Notes: generated from the letters alone by a model not told the origin. A stretch of DNA of 64,000 bases from an uncultured Clostridia bacterium (GCA_934271245.1 CAKQQY010000002.1:70890-134889), one strand, 5' to 3'; positions 33,565 through 42,657 are shown, counted from the first letter of the stretch. Translations and numbers: made by a program.

Positions 33565-34518
33565 TTATTCGGGTAAATGAGAAATAACGGCGTATCTCAA
33601 CTTGTCCACGACTTCTTCGTAGTCGCCGTTAATCTGACAACCGCTTGCGAGAATGTGACCGCCGCCGCCGAAAACCGAAGCGATTTCGTTAACGTTGGTT
33701 CCTTTGGAACGGAAACTGCACTTAAATTTGTTTCTTTCCGTTTCCATAACGCAAACGCCCACTTCCACGCAGTCGATACCCATAACGAAATCGATAAACC
33801 CTTCCGTTTCGTCTTTGAACGCGCCGGTAGACAAAAAGTCGTCGTATAAAACGGTGGCGACCGCAAGTCTGCCGTCGGCAAAATACCTGATGGAAGACAT
33901 AACTTTTCCGAAAAGTTTCGCCCTTTCCTTTCTTTGTTTTTTAAATACGTTATAAGTAATATTGTTTAAGTCCGCGCCTTTTTTAACCAGTTCGCTTGCG
34001 ATAAGCAAAGTGTCCGCGGTAACGTTTTTGTGCTGAAAACCGCCCGTGTCGGTGATAATACCCGTAGCCAGAAGGTTAGCGATATTTTCGTCTATATCGA
34101 CGTTCAACTCGTTAATCAGATTAAACGCGTTTTCGCAGTTCGCGGCGGTATCTATAACGAAATTATACTCGGCGTAACGGGTGTTGGAAACGTGGTGGTC
34201 TATATTATAGGTGTTTTTTCCGCCCGAAAACAGTTCGGAAAACCTTCCGAGTCTCGTTACGTCGGCGCAGTCGATCGCCGCGTAAGCGGAAAACCCTACG
34301 GGGTCGCAATTTTTAACTTCGGAAAAAGTCGGGTTAAAAAAGAACTTTTCCGGGATAACGTCGTCGCAGAAAACTTCCGCGCGGACGCCTTTTTTAACGA
34401 GCACCTTTTTAAGAGCGAGAGCGGAGCCTAAAGTATCTCCGTCCGGTCTTATATGACAAAAGAGAGCGATTGAATTCTCTCTCTTTAATCTGTCTGAAAT
34501 CTGTTTTGCGTCAAGCAT
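33565..34518 (-). CDS. nrnA: DHH/DHHA1 phosphoesterase (NrnA-like)
   Basis: A 317-residue bifunctional oligoribonuclease / pAp phosphatase type protein. Metal-binding motifs: CHIRPDGDTLGSALAL, AIDCADVTRLG, IDHHVSNTRYAEYN (the DHH) and TGIITDTGGFQHKN. The C-terminal DHHA1 domain has FRSKGTNVNEIASVFGGGGH. Such enzymes degrade nanoRNA, pAp or cyclic-dinucleotide products. It follows rbfA by nine bases in the infB operon, as in many Firmicutes. Confidence 0.93.
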   Translation of the reverse strand: MLDAKQISDRLKRENSIALFCHIRPDGDTLGSALALKKVLVKKGVRAEVFCDDVIPEKFFFNPTFSEVKNCDPVGFSAYAAIDCADVTRLGRFSELFSGGKNTYNIDHHVSNTRYAEYNFVIDTAANCENAFNLINELNVDIDENIANLLATGIITDTGGFQHKNVTADTLLIASELVKKGADLNNITYNVFKKQRKERAKLFGKVMSSIRYFADGRLAVATVLYDDFLSTGAFKDETEGFIDFVMGIDCVEVGVCVMETERNKFKCSFRSKGTNVNEIASVFGGGGHILASGCQINGDYEEVVDKLRYAVISHLPE

Positions 34519-34527
34519 ATTTTCACC

Positions 34528-34887
34528 TTAAACTTCGCCGTTGATTTTACGGAAAAGGGCGTCCATTTTGTCGCCGTATTCCATAGAATCGTCGGGATAG
34601 AAACGGAGTTCGGGAACGGTTCTTAACTTAACCGAGTGAGCGAGTTCGTACCTGATTCTTTTGGAATCGCAGGCAATGGCGTCGAAAGTGGCTTTCTTTT
34701 TCTTTTCGTCTTTGGAATACACGCTGACGTACACCCTTGCGTTTTTAAGGTCTTTGCTCGTGTCCACCTTGGTTATGCTGAACATTTCGGTAACCAAAGG
34801 GTTTTTAAGTTTTCTGTAGATAATATCGTAAATTTCCTTCTGAAATTCCGCGTTAAGTTTATCCGTTCTGCTTACTTTTCCGTCCAT
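34528..34887 (-). CDS. rbfA: Ribosome-binding factor A
   Basis: A 119-residue RbfA with the KH-like fold. DKLNAEFQKEIYDIIYRKLKNP at the start and YVSVYSKDEKKKKATFDAI in the middle are typical, and VPELRFYPDDSMEYGDKMDALF is the C-terminal signature. It matures the 30S subunit by acting on the 16S 5' region. One base separates it from the infB stop codon. Confidence 0.95.
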   Translation of the reverse strand: MDGKVSRTDKLNAEFQKEIYDIIYRKLKNPLVTEMFSITKVDTSKDLKNARVYVSVYSKDEKKKKATFDAIACDSKRIRYELAHSVKLRTVPELRFYPDDSMEYGDKMDALFRKINGEV

Positions 34888-34888
34888 A

Positions 34889-37603
34889 TTAAGCGTTTTC
34901 CTCTTCTATCTGGTAACTTTCGATGAAGTCGCCGACTTTAATGTCGTTGAATTTTTCGATAGAAATACCGCATTCGTAGCCTTGCGCGACTTCTTTCACG
35001 TCGTCTTTGAAACGTTTGAGTTGTAAAACGTTGCCTTCGCAAATCATAACGTCGTCGCGATAGATACGGAGTTTACCGGATCTTAAAATCTTGCCTTCGG
35101 TAACGTAGCACCCGGCAACCTGACCTACGCCGCTGATTTTGAACACTTCTCTGACTTCGGCTTTTCCGAGATATACTTCCTTGAATTTAGGAGCGAGCAT
35201 ACCTTTAAGCGCTTTCTGAACGTCTTCTATCGCTTCGTAGATAACTCTGTAAAGTTTTATGTCTACGCCGCTCTTTTCGGCAACCTGTTTCGCGTTGGAA
35301 TCGGGGCGGACGTTGAAACCGATGATAATCGCGTTGGAAGATTCCGCAAGCATAATATCCGATTCCTTGATCGCGCCTGCCGCGGCGTGAATGACGTTGA
35401 CTTTAACTTCGTCGTTGGAAAGTTTTTCGAGCGACTGTTTAACCGCTTCGACGGAACCCTGAACGTCGGCTTTAACTATAATGTTAAGGCCTTTCATTTC
35501 GCCTTCGGCTATTCTGTTGAATACGTCGTCCAAAGAAACTTTCTGCGAATCTTTTATAAGTTTTTCTCTTTCTTTGTTCTTTCTTTCTTCCGCGACGAGT
35601 TTGGTGAGTTTTTCCTGTTCTACGGCGTATAAAATATCGCCTGCTTCGGGAACTTCGTCAAGGCCCATAATGGAAACGGGAGTGGACGGACCCGCGGAAG
35701 AAACTTTTCTGCCCTTATCGTCGGACATCGCGCGGATTTTACCGGTAACCGTACCGACGATAACGCTGTCGGAAACTTTTAAAGTACCGTTCTGAACGAG
35801 AATGGTTGCGACCGGTCCTCTCGCCTGGTCGAGTTTGGCTTCTATAACGACGCCTTTCGCCTTTCTGTTCGGATTTGCTTTAAGGTCGGCCATTTCGGCA
35901 ACGAGATTGATATTTTCCAAAAGTTTATCCATACCTTCGCCGGTTTTCGCGGAAACGGGGCTGATGATAACGTCGCCGCCCCATTCTTCGGGAAGCAAAC
36001 CGTGGTCGGTCAACTGTGTTTTGATTCTTTCGATATCGGCTTCGGGTTTATCTATTTTGTTTACCGCAACGATTATGGGAACGTTTGCGGCTTTGGCGTG
36101 GTTAATCGCTTCGATGGTCTGCGGCATGATGCCGTCGTCCGCCGCAACGACTAAAACCGCAATGTCGGTAGCCTGCGCGCCGCGCGCTCTCATCGCCGTA
36201 AACGCCGCGTGACCGGGGGTGTCAAGGAAAGTTATGACCTTGCCGCCGACGGTAACCTGATACGCGCCGATATGCTGAGTAATACCGCCCGCTTCGCCTG
36301 CGGTGACGTTGGTTTTTCTTATTCTGTCCAAAATGGAAGTTTTACCGTGGTCGACGTGACCCATAACGGTAACGACGGGCGGACGGGTAACGAGATTAGC
36401 CGAATCTTCCGCTTCGTCGAAGTTTTCGGATAACACGTCTTCCGCGCTCTTTTCCAGTTTAAGTTCGAGTTCGATTCCGAGATCGTCCGCGATGAACGCC
36501 GCGGTGTCGAAGTCGATAGAATCGTTAATGGTTTTCATAATGCCTTCCTTAAAAAGGCGTTTGGTGATTTCCGCCGCGGTGATACCGATTTTTTCGCTCA
36601 ATACTTTTAAGGGAATGATTTCGGTATTTATTACCGCTTTTTCTATTTTAACGGTGTTAACTTCGGCTTTCTTTTCCTTTTTAACGGGGCGGAATTTTCT
36701 GTAACCCGTCTTGTTTTCGTCGAAATCGTCCACGTCGATCTGATTTTTGATTAACGCGCGTTTGTTAAGCGTATGCTTTTCTTCGTAAGATTTTTCGGAA
36801 GACTGTTTCTTTTTGCCGAAATTTCTCTTGTCGTTATTATTGTTGACGATAGGCGGAGCGACGTACGTTTCTCTCGGTTTTCTGTTGAAAGCGGGTCTTT
36901 CTCCCCTGTTATTATTGTCGCCGTTAGAAGTTCTGTTGAACGGGGGTCTTTGACCGTTCTGCCCCTGACGGTACTCGGGCTTATATTCTCTCTTCGGAGT
37001 CGGGCGAACGCTCTCTTTTCCTTCTCTTCTTACGATAAACGAAGGTCTCGTGGGTTCGGTAACGACGAACTCTTTTTTCTCGGGAGCGGCGGCGTTTTCT
37101 TTGTTTACGGTTTCGGCTTTAACCGTTTCCTTATTTTCGGAAACTTCGTTTTCGATAGCCGAAGCGGTTTCTTTCTTCTCTTCCGCTTTCGGTTCGGCGA
37201 CTTTTTCCGCCTCCGTTTCTTCCTTTTCGGCGGTTTTGTTTTTCACCGTCTCGACGGTTTCCGCTTTTTCCGTTTTGGTTTCCGTATCGGAATTTTCGGA
37301 AGCGGTTTTCTCCACGGGTTTCTTTTCTTCGCCCGCGGGCGTTTCCGCCGTTACGGGAACTTCGACTTTCACCGTTTCCTTGCTCGCTTCTTCCGTTTTG
37401 GCGGCTTCCGCTTTTAACGCTTCTTCTTTTTCCTTGCGTTCTTTAACGAAAGCGGAAAGTCTATCCGAAAAAGCGTTTTTGATTAAAAACGCGCTTTTTT
37501 CCGTATCGGAAATAAGACCGCATAAAGCGGACAAACTTCCGTCGTTTAATAATTCGTTTGCCTTTCTGATGTTGCCGTTACGCATTTCTTTGTTTTCAGC
37601 CAT
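34889..37603 (-). CDS. infB: Translation initiation factor IF-2
   Basis: A 904-residue IF-2, long for a Firmicute. The N-terminal 330 residues are low-complexity Glu/Lys/Ala/Thr followed by an Arg/Asn/Pro-rich segment (RPPFNRTSNGDNNNRGERPAF). Next are the IF2-N fold and the GTPase: GHVDHGKTSIL (P-loop), DTPGHAAFT, VNKIDKPEADIERI. Domain II to IV follow to the end (VREVFKISGVGQVAGCYVTEG). It binds fMet-tRNA on the 30S subunit. AGGAG precedes the start; the start overlaps the ylxQ stop by eight bases. Confidence 0.97.
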   Translation of the reverse strand: MAENKEMRNGNIRKANELLNDGSLSALCGLISDTEKSAFLIKNAFSDRLSAFVKERKEKEEALKAEAAKTEEASKETVKVEVPVTAETPAGEEKKPVEKTASENSDTETKTEKAETVETVKNKTAEKEETEAEKVAEPKAEEKKETASAIENEVSENKETVKAETVNKENAAAPEKKEFVVTEPTRPSFIVRREGKESVRPTPKREYKPEYRQGQNGQRPPFNRTSNGDNNNRGERPAFNRKPRETYVAPPIVNNNNDKRNFGKKKQSSEKSYEEKHTLNKRALIKNQIDVDDFDENKTGYRKFRPVKKEKKAEVNTVKIEKAVINTEIIPLKVLSEKIGITAAEITKRLFKEGIMKTINDSIDFDTAAFIADDLGIELELKLEKSAEDVLSENFDEAEDSANLVTRPPVVTVMGHVDHGKTSILDRIRKTNVTAGEAGGITQHIGAYQVTVGGKVITFLDTPGHAAFTAMRARGAQATDIAVLVVAADDGIMPQTIEAINHAKAANVPIIVAVNKIDKPEADIERIKTQLTDHGLLPEEWGGDVIISPVSAKTGEGMDKLLENINLVAEMADLKANPNRKAKGVVIEAKLDQARGPVATILVQNGTLKVSDSVIVGTVTGKIRAMSDDKGRKVSSAGPSTPVSIMGLDEVPEAGDILYAVEQEKLTKLVAEERKNKEREKLIKDSQKVSLDDVFNRIAEGEMKGLNIIVKADVQGSVEAVKQSLEKLSNDEVKVNVIHAAAGAIKESDIMLAESSNAIIIGFNVRPDSNAKQVAEKSGVDIKLYRVIYEAIEDVQKALKGMLAPKFKEVYLGKAEVREVFKISGVGQVAGCYVTEGKILRSGKLRIYRDDVMICEGNVLQLKRFKDDVKEVAQGYECGISIEKFNDIKVGDFIESYQIEEENA

Positions 37604-37928
37604 TTAAATACTCCTGATTGACTTCGATAAGATCTTTATCCGAGTTATCCGTTATAGATTTGGCGAGAGTTTTATCGGTAATCGCCATAATTTTGAAATT
37701 CGGGCGGAAAGTCATATCCGCCAGATCCTTATTAACCGTTTTGAAAATTTTGCAATTAAATCTTTTGGCAAGTTTAATCGCGTCTTTAAGAGAGTTTTCG
37801 CTAATCGACCTGCAAAGCAGAATGAGATACGCTTTTTTCAAAGTCGCCGCGGCGTTCATACCTATTTTATATTTGCCGGAGCGAACGGTAAACCCTATAA
37901 AAGTTTCCGCTTTACTTTTTGAGTTCAA
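37596..37928 (-). CDS. ylxQ: L7Ae-family ribosomal protein-like, YlxQ
   Basis: A 110-residue protein with the L7Ae/L30e/Gadd45 fold (GFTVRSGKYKIGMNAAATLKKA, LAKRFNCKIF), a family that binds kink-turn RNA. The start is TTG at 37928 with GAGGAGG seven bases upstream; it overlaps the rnpM end by 17 bp. Its place between rnpM and infB is conserved in Firmicutes. Confidence 0.88.
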   Translation of the reverse strand: MNSKSKAETFIGFTVRSGKYKIGMNAAATLKKAYLILLCRSISENSLKDAIKLAKRFNCKIFKTVNKDLADMTFRPNFKIMAITDKTLAKSITDNSDKDLIEVNQEYLNG

Positions 37929-38178
37929 AAAAAGCCTCCTCGACGCGCTTATAGTCGGCTTCGGAAACGTTTTCCGAAAACGCTCTGTTAAGCGCCTTTT
38001 GTTTTTTAAGTCTGTTGAAGCAATTTTCGTCGTTGCAGACGTACGCTCCCCTGCCGCTTAATTTACCGGATAAATCCAGAACGAAGCCTTCTTCGGTTTT
38101 GACTATACGGAGAAGTTCTTTTTTGGGTTTAGCCGTTCTGCAGCAGATACACGTTCTTACGGGGACTTTTTTATCCAT
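37912..38178 (-). CDS. rnpM: YlxR-family RNA-binding protein (RnpM)
   Basis: An 88-residue YlxR protein. VPVRTCICCRTAKPKKELLRIV is the family signature, followed by GKLSGRGAYVCNDENCF. The Bacillus member has been described as a modulator of RNase P. It lies directly after nusA. Confidence 0.93.
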   Translation of the reverse strand: MDKKVPVRTCICCRTAKPKKELLRIVKTEEGFVLDLSGKLSGRGAYVCNDENCFNRLKKQKALNRAFSENVSEADYKRVEEAFFELKK

Positions 38179-38193
38179 AACTCTCCCCGAAAC

Positions 38194-39294
38194 TTATTCG
38201 GCGGATTCCGTTTCGGGAATTTCTGCCGATTCACCGAATTCGTCGCCTTCCGCGATAGCGGCGCTTTCGCTCTTGACGTCTATTTTCCAACCGGTAAGTT
38301 TAACCGCAAGACGAGCGTTCTGACCGCTTCTGCCGATAGCGAGCGAAAGTTTGTCGTCGGGAACTATAGCCCTTGCGGAATTTTCGCCGTCGAGTTCGAT
38401 AACCTTGATGACTTTCGCGGGCGATAACGCTTTCGCGATGAATTCGAGCGGGTTTTCGCTCCAGGGGATAATGTCTATTTTTTCACCGCCGAGTTCGGCG
38501 ACTATCGCGTTGACCCTTGCGCCCTTGTTACCTACGCACGCGCCGAGCGCGTCAACCGAAGGATCGTTGCTGTATATAGCGATTTTGGTTCTCTGCCCCG
38601 CGTCTCTCGCGACGCCTTTTATTTCTACGATGCCCTGTTTGATTTCGGGAACTTCGTTTTCGAAAAGTCTTTTAACGAGACCGACCGACGAACGGGAAAC
38701 CATAACTCTTGCGAGTTTGCCCGCGTTTTTAACTTTCTTTACGAAAACGTTGATTTTCTGATTGACTTCGTATTTTTCGCCGGGAATCTGGTCTTTTTCG
38801 GACATAACGCCTTCCAACTGCGAACCGCCGATTTCCACGAACACGTTGCCGTCCTCGATACGACGAACGGTGCAAGTCATAAGTTCGCCTTCTTTGTCTT
38901 CGAATTCGCTGACGGTGTTGTTCATTTCGATTTCGCGAAGTTTTTGCATAACTATCTGTTTCGCGGTCTGCGCGGCTATTCTGCCGAAGTTTTTAGGCGA
39001 GATTTCCGTTTCGATAACGTCGCCCGCTTTATAACTTTTTTTGATAAGCCTTGCTTCTTCAACGCTGATTTCCTTATCGGGGTCTACCACTTCGTCCACA
39101 ACGTTTTTAACGCTGTAAATTTTGATAGTCTTTTTTTCGGGATTAAGCTTTACGGAAATTCCGCTTGCGTCGCCGGAAGATTTTTTATAAGCGGAAACCA
39201 TAGCGGTTTCTAACGCGGAGATAAATTCTTCCTGAGAAATCCCCTTTTCTCTTTCGAGATCGGATAAAGCCGCGAAAAAGTCTTGATTAATCAT
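38194..39294 (-). CDS. nusA: Transcription termination/antitermination factor NusA
   Basis: A 366-residue NusA with N-terminal domain (1-130), S1 domain (about 135-205, GELMTCTVRRIEDGNVFVEIG), and KH1 and KH2 (CVGNKGARVNAIVAELGGEKIDII, LAIGRSGQNARLAVKLTGWKID). The acidic repeats found in proteobacteria are absent, which is normal for Gram-positives. It binds RNA polymerase and promotes pausing and intrinsic termination. A leader hairpin upstream of rimP could be its regulatory target. Confidence 0.96.
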   Translation of the reverse strand: MINQDFFAALSDLEREKGISQEEFISALETAMVSAYKKSSGDASGISVKLNPEKKTIKIYSVKNVVDEVVDPDKEISVEEARLIKKSYKAGDVIETEISPKNFGRIAAQTAKQIVMQKLREIEMNNTVSEFEDKEGELMTCTVRRIEDGNVFVEIGGSQLEGVMSEKDQIPGEKYEVNQKINVFVKKVKNAGKLARVMVSRSSVGLVKRLFENEVPEIKQGIVEIKGVARDAGQRTKIAIYSNDPSVDALGACVGNKGARVNAIVAELGGEKIDIIPWSENPLEFIAKALSPAKVIKVIELDGENSARAIVPDDKLSLAIGRSGQNARLAVKLTGWKIDVKSESAAIAEGDEFGESAEIPETESAE

Positions 39295-39334
39295 TTTGTT
39301 ACTCCTTAAAAGTTTATGTAAAAATAATAATTTT

Positions 39335-39796
39335 TTAATTAAAATCTATAAATTCGTTCATTTTGACGATATTTTTAAGGGAAACGGAGAAAGTTTCCTT
39401 ACCGTCATCAAGCACAACGTTTTCCCCGTCGTAAGAAATTAAAACGGCGTCGAAACTTTTTTTGCCTTTAACGGCCGAATAAAATTTCACTTCTACCTTT
39501 TTGCCCACGTGGGAAAGATAATCTTTTTCCGTTTTAAACGGTCTGTCCGCGCCGGGGCTCGATACGTTCAGCACGTAAGGAAGCCCGTAAGTCGGGTCGA
39601 GTTCGTCTAAGGGAGCGTCAATGGCGTTATGAAAAGTTTCGCAATCGTCCAGCGAAACGCCGCCGTCTTTATCGATAAAAACGGTAAGCGACGGGTTTTT
39701 GCCCTGCTTAAACTCCACGTCGTACACGGAAAGCCCTAACGGCGAAGCGATTTCTTCCGCAAGGGAAATAATTAAACTCTTGTCTTTAACCTTCAT
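39335..39796 (-). CDS. rimP: Ribosome maturation factor RimP
   Basis: A 153-residue RimP for 30S maturation. Two small domains: N-terminal LAEEIASPLGLSVYDVEFKQGKNPSLTVFIDKDGGVSLDDCE and C-terminal LNVSSPGADRPFKTEKDY, the strongest signature. First gene of the nusA-infB block; AAGGAGCC precedes the start. Confidence 0.95.
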   Translation of the reverse strand: MKVKDKSLIISLAEEIASPLGLSVYDVEFKQGKNPSLTVFIDKDGGVSLDDCETFHNAIDAPLDELDPTYGLPYVLNVSSPGADRPFKTEKDYLSHVGKKVEVKFYSAVKGKKSFDAVLISYDGENVVLDDGKETFSVSLKNIVKMNEFIDFN

Positions 39797-39816
39797 AAAG
39801 GCTCCTTACAAAAAAT

Positions 39817-39842
39817 TATGAGAACGGAAAACCGTTCTCATA
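39817..39842 (-). terminator. Leader hairpin with U-run before rimP (possible attenuator)
   Basis: An 11-bp stem (TATGAGAACGG and complement) with a four-base loop, followed on the minus strand by AATTTTTTG and then the rimP ribosome binding site. It lies between the promoter at 39869-39897 and rimP, so it is transcribed in the leader; it may also end the PolC-like transcript. Confidence 0.7.
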
Positions 39843-39868
39843 CGTCAGGCTCGATATTTACGGTTATT

Positions 39869-39897
39869 ATATTAACATATAATAAAAGGAAACGCAA
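39869..39897 (-). promoter_or_regulatory. Candidate promoter of the rimP-nusA-infB operon
   Basis: Minus strand: TTGCGT (39892-39897), 17-bp spacer, TAATAT (39869-39874). Moderate match; predicted start near 39862. Confidence 0.5.
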
Positions 39898-39926
39898 GCG
39901 TTTTTAGCATAAAATCGCTATACTTT

Positions 39927-41450
39927 TTACTTATTTTTGATTTTCATCAGTTCGATAAAGGCTTCGGCGGTGGCGTAAGCGTCGGCAAGCGCCCTGTGGT
40001 GATGAAAGGCTATGCCGAAATGTTCCGCCAGAGTGTGAAGATCGGCTTTACGGAGTTCGGGAAGATATCTTCTCGTCATTTCCATGGTATCCATAACGCG
40101 GTTGTCGAAAACGTACTCTTCGGCTTCGGCGTATTTTCTTATAAATCCCCTGTCGAAGTCGGCGTTGTGAGCCACGATGACGCACCCTTCTATAAACTTG
40201 ATAAAGTCGGGAAGCACCTTTTCGATAGGCGGCGCGTCCTTGACCATTTCGTTCGTTATGCCGGTAAGTTGAGTGATTCTGTCTTCAATAACTCTCGTAG
40301 GCTTAATAAGCGAAGTAAACTGTTCGGCGATAACTCCCTTTTTAATTTTGACGGCGCCGATTTCGGTAACGCTGTCGTTCATGACGTCAAGCCCCGTGGT
40401 TTCTATATCGAAAACGACGTAATCGATCGAAGTCAACTCTTCGGGAAGAGCCGAATCGGTATCGAAAACGCTTTTTACTTTGATAGTGGAAGCGGGTTCG
40501 GGGAAAACGGTGGAATATTCGAAAGGCGCTTTCTTTTTGAACTTGGGTTTTTTAACGAAGTCCGTCGGGAAAACGCACCTGTTTATTTTCTCGAAAGTGA
40601 AAGACGGTCTGCCGTTGTACTCGCCCATTTTTCCGCGGGCGATAATATCGTCGTCGGCTTTTAACAGTTTGATTTTTTCCACGGAATACTTTTTCGTAAA
40701 ATACAGACCGCTGAGCCTTCCCGTCGTGTCGTCGATACGGATAAGGAAGTACGGCTTGCCGTTTTTGGATTCTTTTTCTACGATTTCGGTAATCTTGCCG
40801 CAGACGACGGCGTCGCCCGAAACGACGTCTTCTATGTAAGAAGCGACGTCTCCTATCGTTTTGTCGTCGATGACCTCCTCGTCCGAAACTTTAATCGTTC
40901 TCGCCTCGATTTTCTGAAGTTGGCTTTCAAAAACTTCTCTCGTTAAAATCTCGGGAATTTCTTCGGCTTCTTTTATATCTACCGACCCCGAAAAATCGTT
41001 GCAGAATTTTCTCGCCATATGTTCGTTAATAACGCTTAAAATGCCGTTTTTCATAACGTATTCGTTGCCGTCGGGCGAAAGTCTTAACTTGTACGTGACG
41101 ATATCGGGAAAAACGGTGGAATACACGTCGGTTTCTTTAAGGAAGATTGAAAGCGACGGGTAGTTGGCGTTTATAAACTTAAAAATTTCTCTGTTAACAA
41201 GGTCGGTGTTGCTGACGACCTTAGTAAGTTTGGTGACGACGTTTTTAAAAACGGGAGAAGTAATTTTGCTTACTTCCGCCGAAATTTTATTTTTCAACTC
41301 GTCGTCGATGGTTTTATCGTAAATGAATTCGTAAGTGACGGAACGACTTTTCTTATCTATCTCGATAGACGAAATGCGAATATTTTTCAATCTTTCGTCC
41401 AAAGATTTTATATCGTCTAAAAATTCCGCGCTTGTTTTTATCGTAAACAT
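39927..41450 (-). CDS. PolC-like protein: N-terminal region, OB fold and 3'-5' exonuclease, no polymerase domain
   Basis: A 507-residue protein matching only the front part of Gram-positive DNA polymerase III PolC. Residues 1-200 resemble the PolC N-terminal region. An OB fold lies at 212-292 (GDAVVCGKITEIVEKESKNG). The DnaQ-type exonuclease runs from 344 to the end, with Exo I FDIETTGL (347-354), ITQLTGI, Exo II VAHNADFDRGF and Exo III HHRALADAYA. The PHP and polymerase domains of full PolC (about 1400 residues) are absent; translation ends cleanly at MKIKNK-stop. It sits exactly where polC is expected, between ispG and rimP, and overlaps ispG by 13 bp. It may serve as a separate proofreading or repair nuclease. 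Confidence 0.85.
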   Translation of the reverse strand: MFTIKTSAEFLDDIKSLDERLKNIRISSIEIDKKSRSVTYEFIYDKTIDDELKNKISAEVSKITSPVFKNVVTKLTKVVSNTDLVNREIFKFINANYPSLSIFLKETDVYSTVFPDIVTYKLRLSPDGNEYVMKNGILSVINEHMARKFCNDFSGSVDIKEAEEIPEILTREVFESQLQKIEARTIKVSDEEVIDDKTIGDVASYIEDVVSGDAVVCGKITEIVEKESKNGKPYFLIRIDDTTGRLSGLYFTKKYSVEKIKLLKADDDIIARGKMGEYNGRPSFTFEKINRCVFPTDFVKKPKFKKKAPFEYSTVFPEPASTIKVKSVFDTDSALPEELTSIDYVVFDIETTGLDVMNDSVTEIGAVKIKKGVIAEQFTSLIKPTRVIEDRITQLTGITNEMVKDAPPIEKVLPDFIKFIEGCVIVAHNADFDRGFIRKYAEAEEYVFDNRVMDTMEMTRRYLPELRKADLHTLAEHFGIAFHHHRALADAYATAEAFIELMKIKNK

Positions 41451-42484
41451 TTGTCTATTTCTCCGAAAAACTCTTGTTTTGCGTCTTCTTTTTTAACGGT
41501 TTTCACGGGAACGCCTTTTCTGAAAATCACGCAGGACTCTCCCGACCCCGCAATTCCTATGTCGGCGTCTTTCGCTTCCCCGGGGCCGTTCACCACGCAC
41601 CCCATAACGGCAATTTTAAGCGGTTTTTTTACGTTTTTAACGTAGTCTTCCACAAGCGAGGCGAATTCCATGCAGTTCCAGCGACATCTGCCGCATGTAG
41701 GACATGCAATCACCTCCGCTCCTCCCTCGATAAGTTTTAAGTCGGCGAGAATGGTTTTCGCGGCAATAACTTCTCTTACGGGGTCTGCCGAAAGACTTAC
41801 CCTTACGGTATCGCCAACCCCGCGGGATAAAAGCGCGCCGAGAGCCAGCGAATTTTTAATAACGCCGTTGTATTCGGTACCCGCTTCGGTAACGCCGATA
41901 TGAAGCGGATATCCGCACTTTCCGGCAATATATTCGTTGGCGCGGATAGTGGTTAAAACGTCGGACGCTTTAACCGAAACGACGATGTTTTCCACCCCGT
42001 ATTTTTCGAGAGAAGCAACCCTTTTAAGGGCGCTTTCTGCGAGCGAAAGATAACTTCTGCCGTACTTTTCGAGATACTCTTTTTCTATGCTCCCCGTGTT
42101 GGAACCGACCCTGACGGGAATACCCTTTTCCCTTAACGCCGCGGCGACTTCTTTCACCTTGTCTTCGCCGCCTATGTTCCCGGGGTTGATACGGATTTTG
42201 TCCGCTCCGCCGTCTATGCAGGAAAGGGCGAGCCTGTAATCGAAATGAATGTCGGCAACCAGCGGCATGGAAATTTCTTTTTTAACCGAAGCGATAGCCT
42301 TTACGTCCTTTTCGTCCAGAACGGAAAATCTTATAATATCGCAACCCGCGTTTTGTAATCTTAAAGATTGCGCGACCGAATCCGAAACGTTTTCGAGTTT
42401 GGTCGTCGCCATCGACTGAACGGCGATTTTTTCTCCGCCGCCTATCGCTATATTGCCTATTTTAACTTTTTTAACGCTGCTCAT
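41438..42484 (-). CDS. ispG: 4-hydroxy-3-methylbut-2-enyl-diphosphate synthase (IspG/GcpE)
   Basis: A 348-residue iron-sulfur enzyme of the MEP isoprenoid pathway. KIGNIAIGGGEKIAVQSMATTK is the N-terminal signature. The barrel includes LVADIHFDYRLAL and KIRINPGNIG. The cluster Cys lie in ACPTCGRC and VMGCVVNGPGEAKDADIG. ATG at 42484 is preferred: the in-frame ATG seven codons earlier lies upstream of the -10 element (42496-42501). From the chosen ATG the leader would be only about 5 nt and no Shine-Dalgarno sequence is present, which suggests a leaderless mRNA. Confidence 0.94.
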   Translation of the reverse strand: MSSVKKVKIGNIAIGGGEKIAVQSMATTKLENVSDSVAQSLRLQNAGCDIIRFSVLDEKDVKAIASVKKEISMPLVADIHFDYRLALSCIDGGADKIRINPGNIGGEDKVKEVAAALREKGIPVRVGSNTGSIEKEYLEKYGRSYLSLAESALKRVASLEKYGVENIVVSVKASDVLTTIRANEYIAGKCGYPLHIGVTEAGTEYNGVIKNSLALGALLSRGVGDTVRVSLSADPVREVIAAKTILADLKLIEGGAEVIACPTCGRCRWNCMEFASLVEDYVKNVKKPLKIAVMGCVVNGPGEAKDADIGIAGSGESCVIFRKGVPVKTVKKEDAKQEFFGEIDKCLR

Positions 42485-42495
42485 AATTAAAATAT

Positions 42496-42524
42496 ATTGT
42501 ATCACAAAAATAAATATCCGTAAA
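42496..42524 (-). promoter_or_regulatory. Promoter of ispG
   Basis: Minus strand: TTTACG (42519-42524), 17-bp spacer, TACAAT (42496-42501) preceded by TGA. The -10 ends 11 bases before the ispG ATG. Confidence 0.7.
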
Positions 42525-42592
42525 GAGTAAAAAGGAAAGATACGAATATTTTACCCGTTCCGTTCGCGATTCCGTTTAAAACAAACAAAAAA

Positions 42593-42623
42593 GCGGGAAG
42601 AAAAGTTTTGCTTTTCTTCCCGC
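42593..42623 (-). terminator. Strong terminator closing the virion cassette
   Basis: A perfect 13-bp stem GCGGGAAGAAAAG with a five-base loop, followed on the minus strand by TTTTTTGTTTGTTTT. It isolates the cassette from ispG. Confidence 0.9.
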
Positions 42624-42657
42624 GAATAATGCTCGGCGTAAAGCGGTTTGCAGAAAC

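Noticed and set aside
36773..37607. Plus-strand frames over the low-complexity N-terminal part of infB
   Set aside because: Phe/Ser/Arg-rich mirror of Glu/Lys/Ala repeats; not coding.
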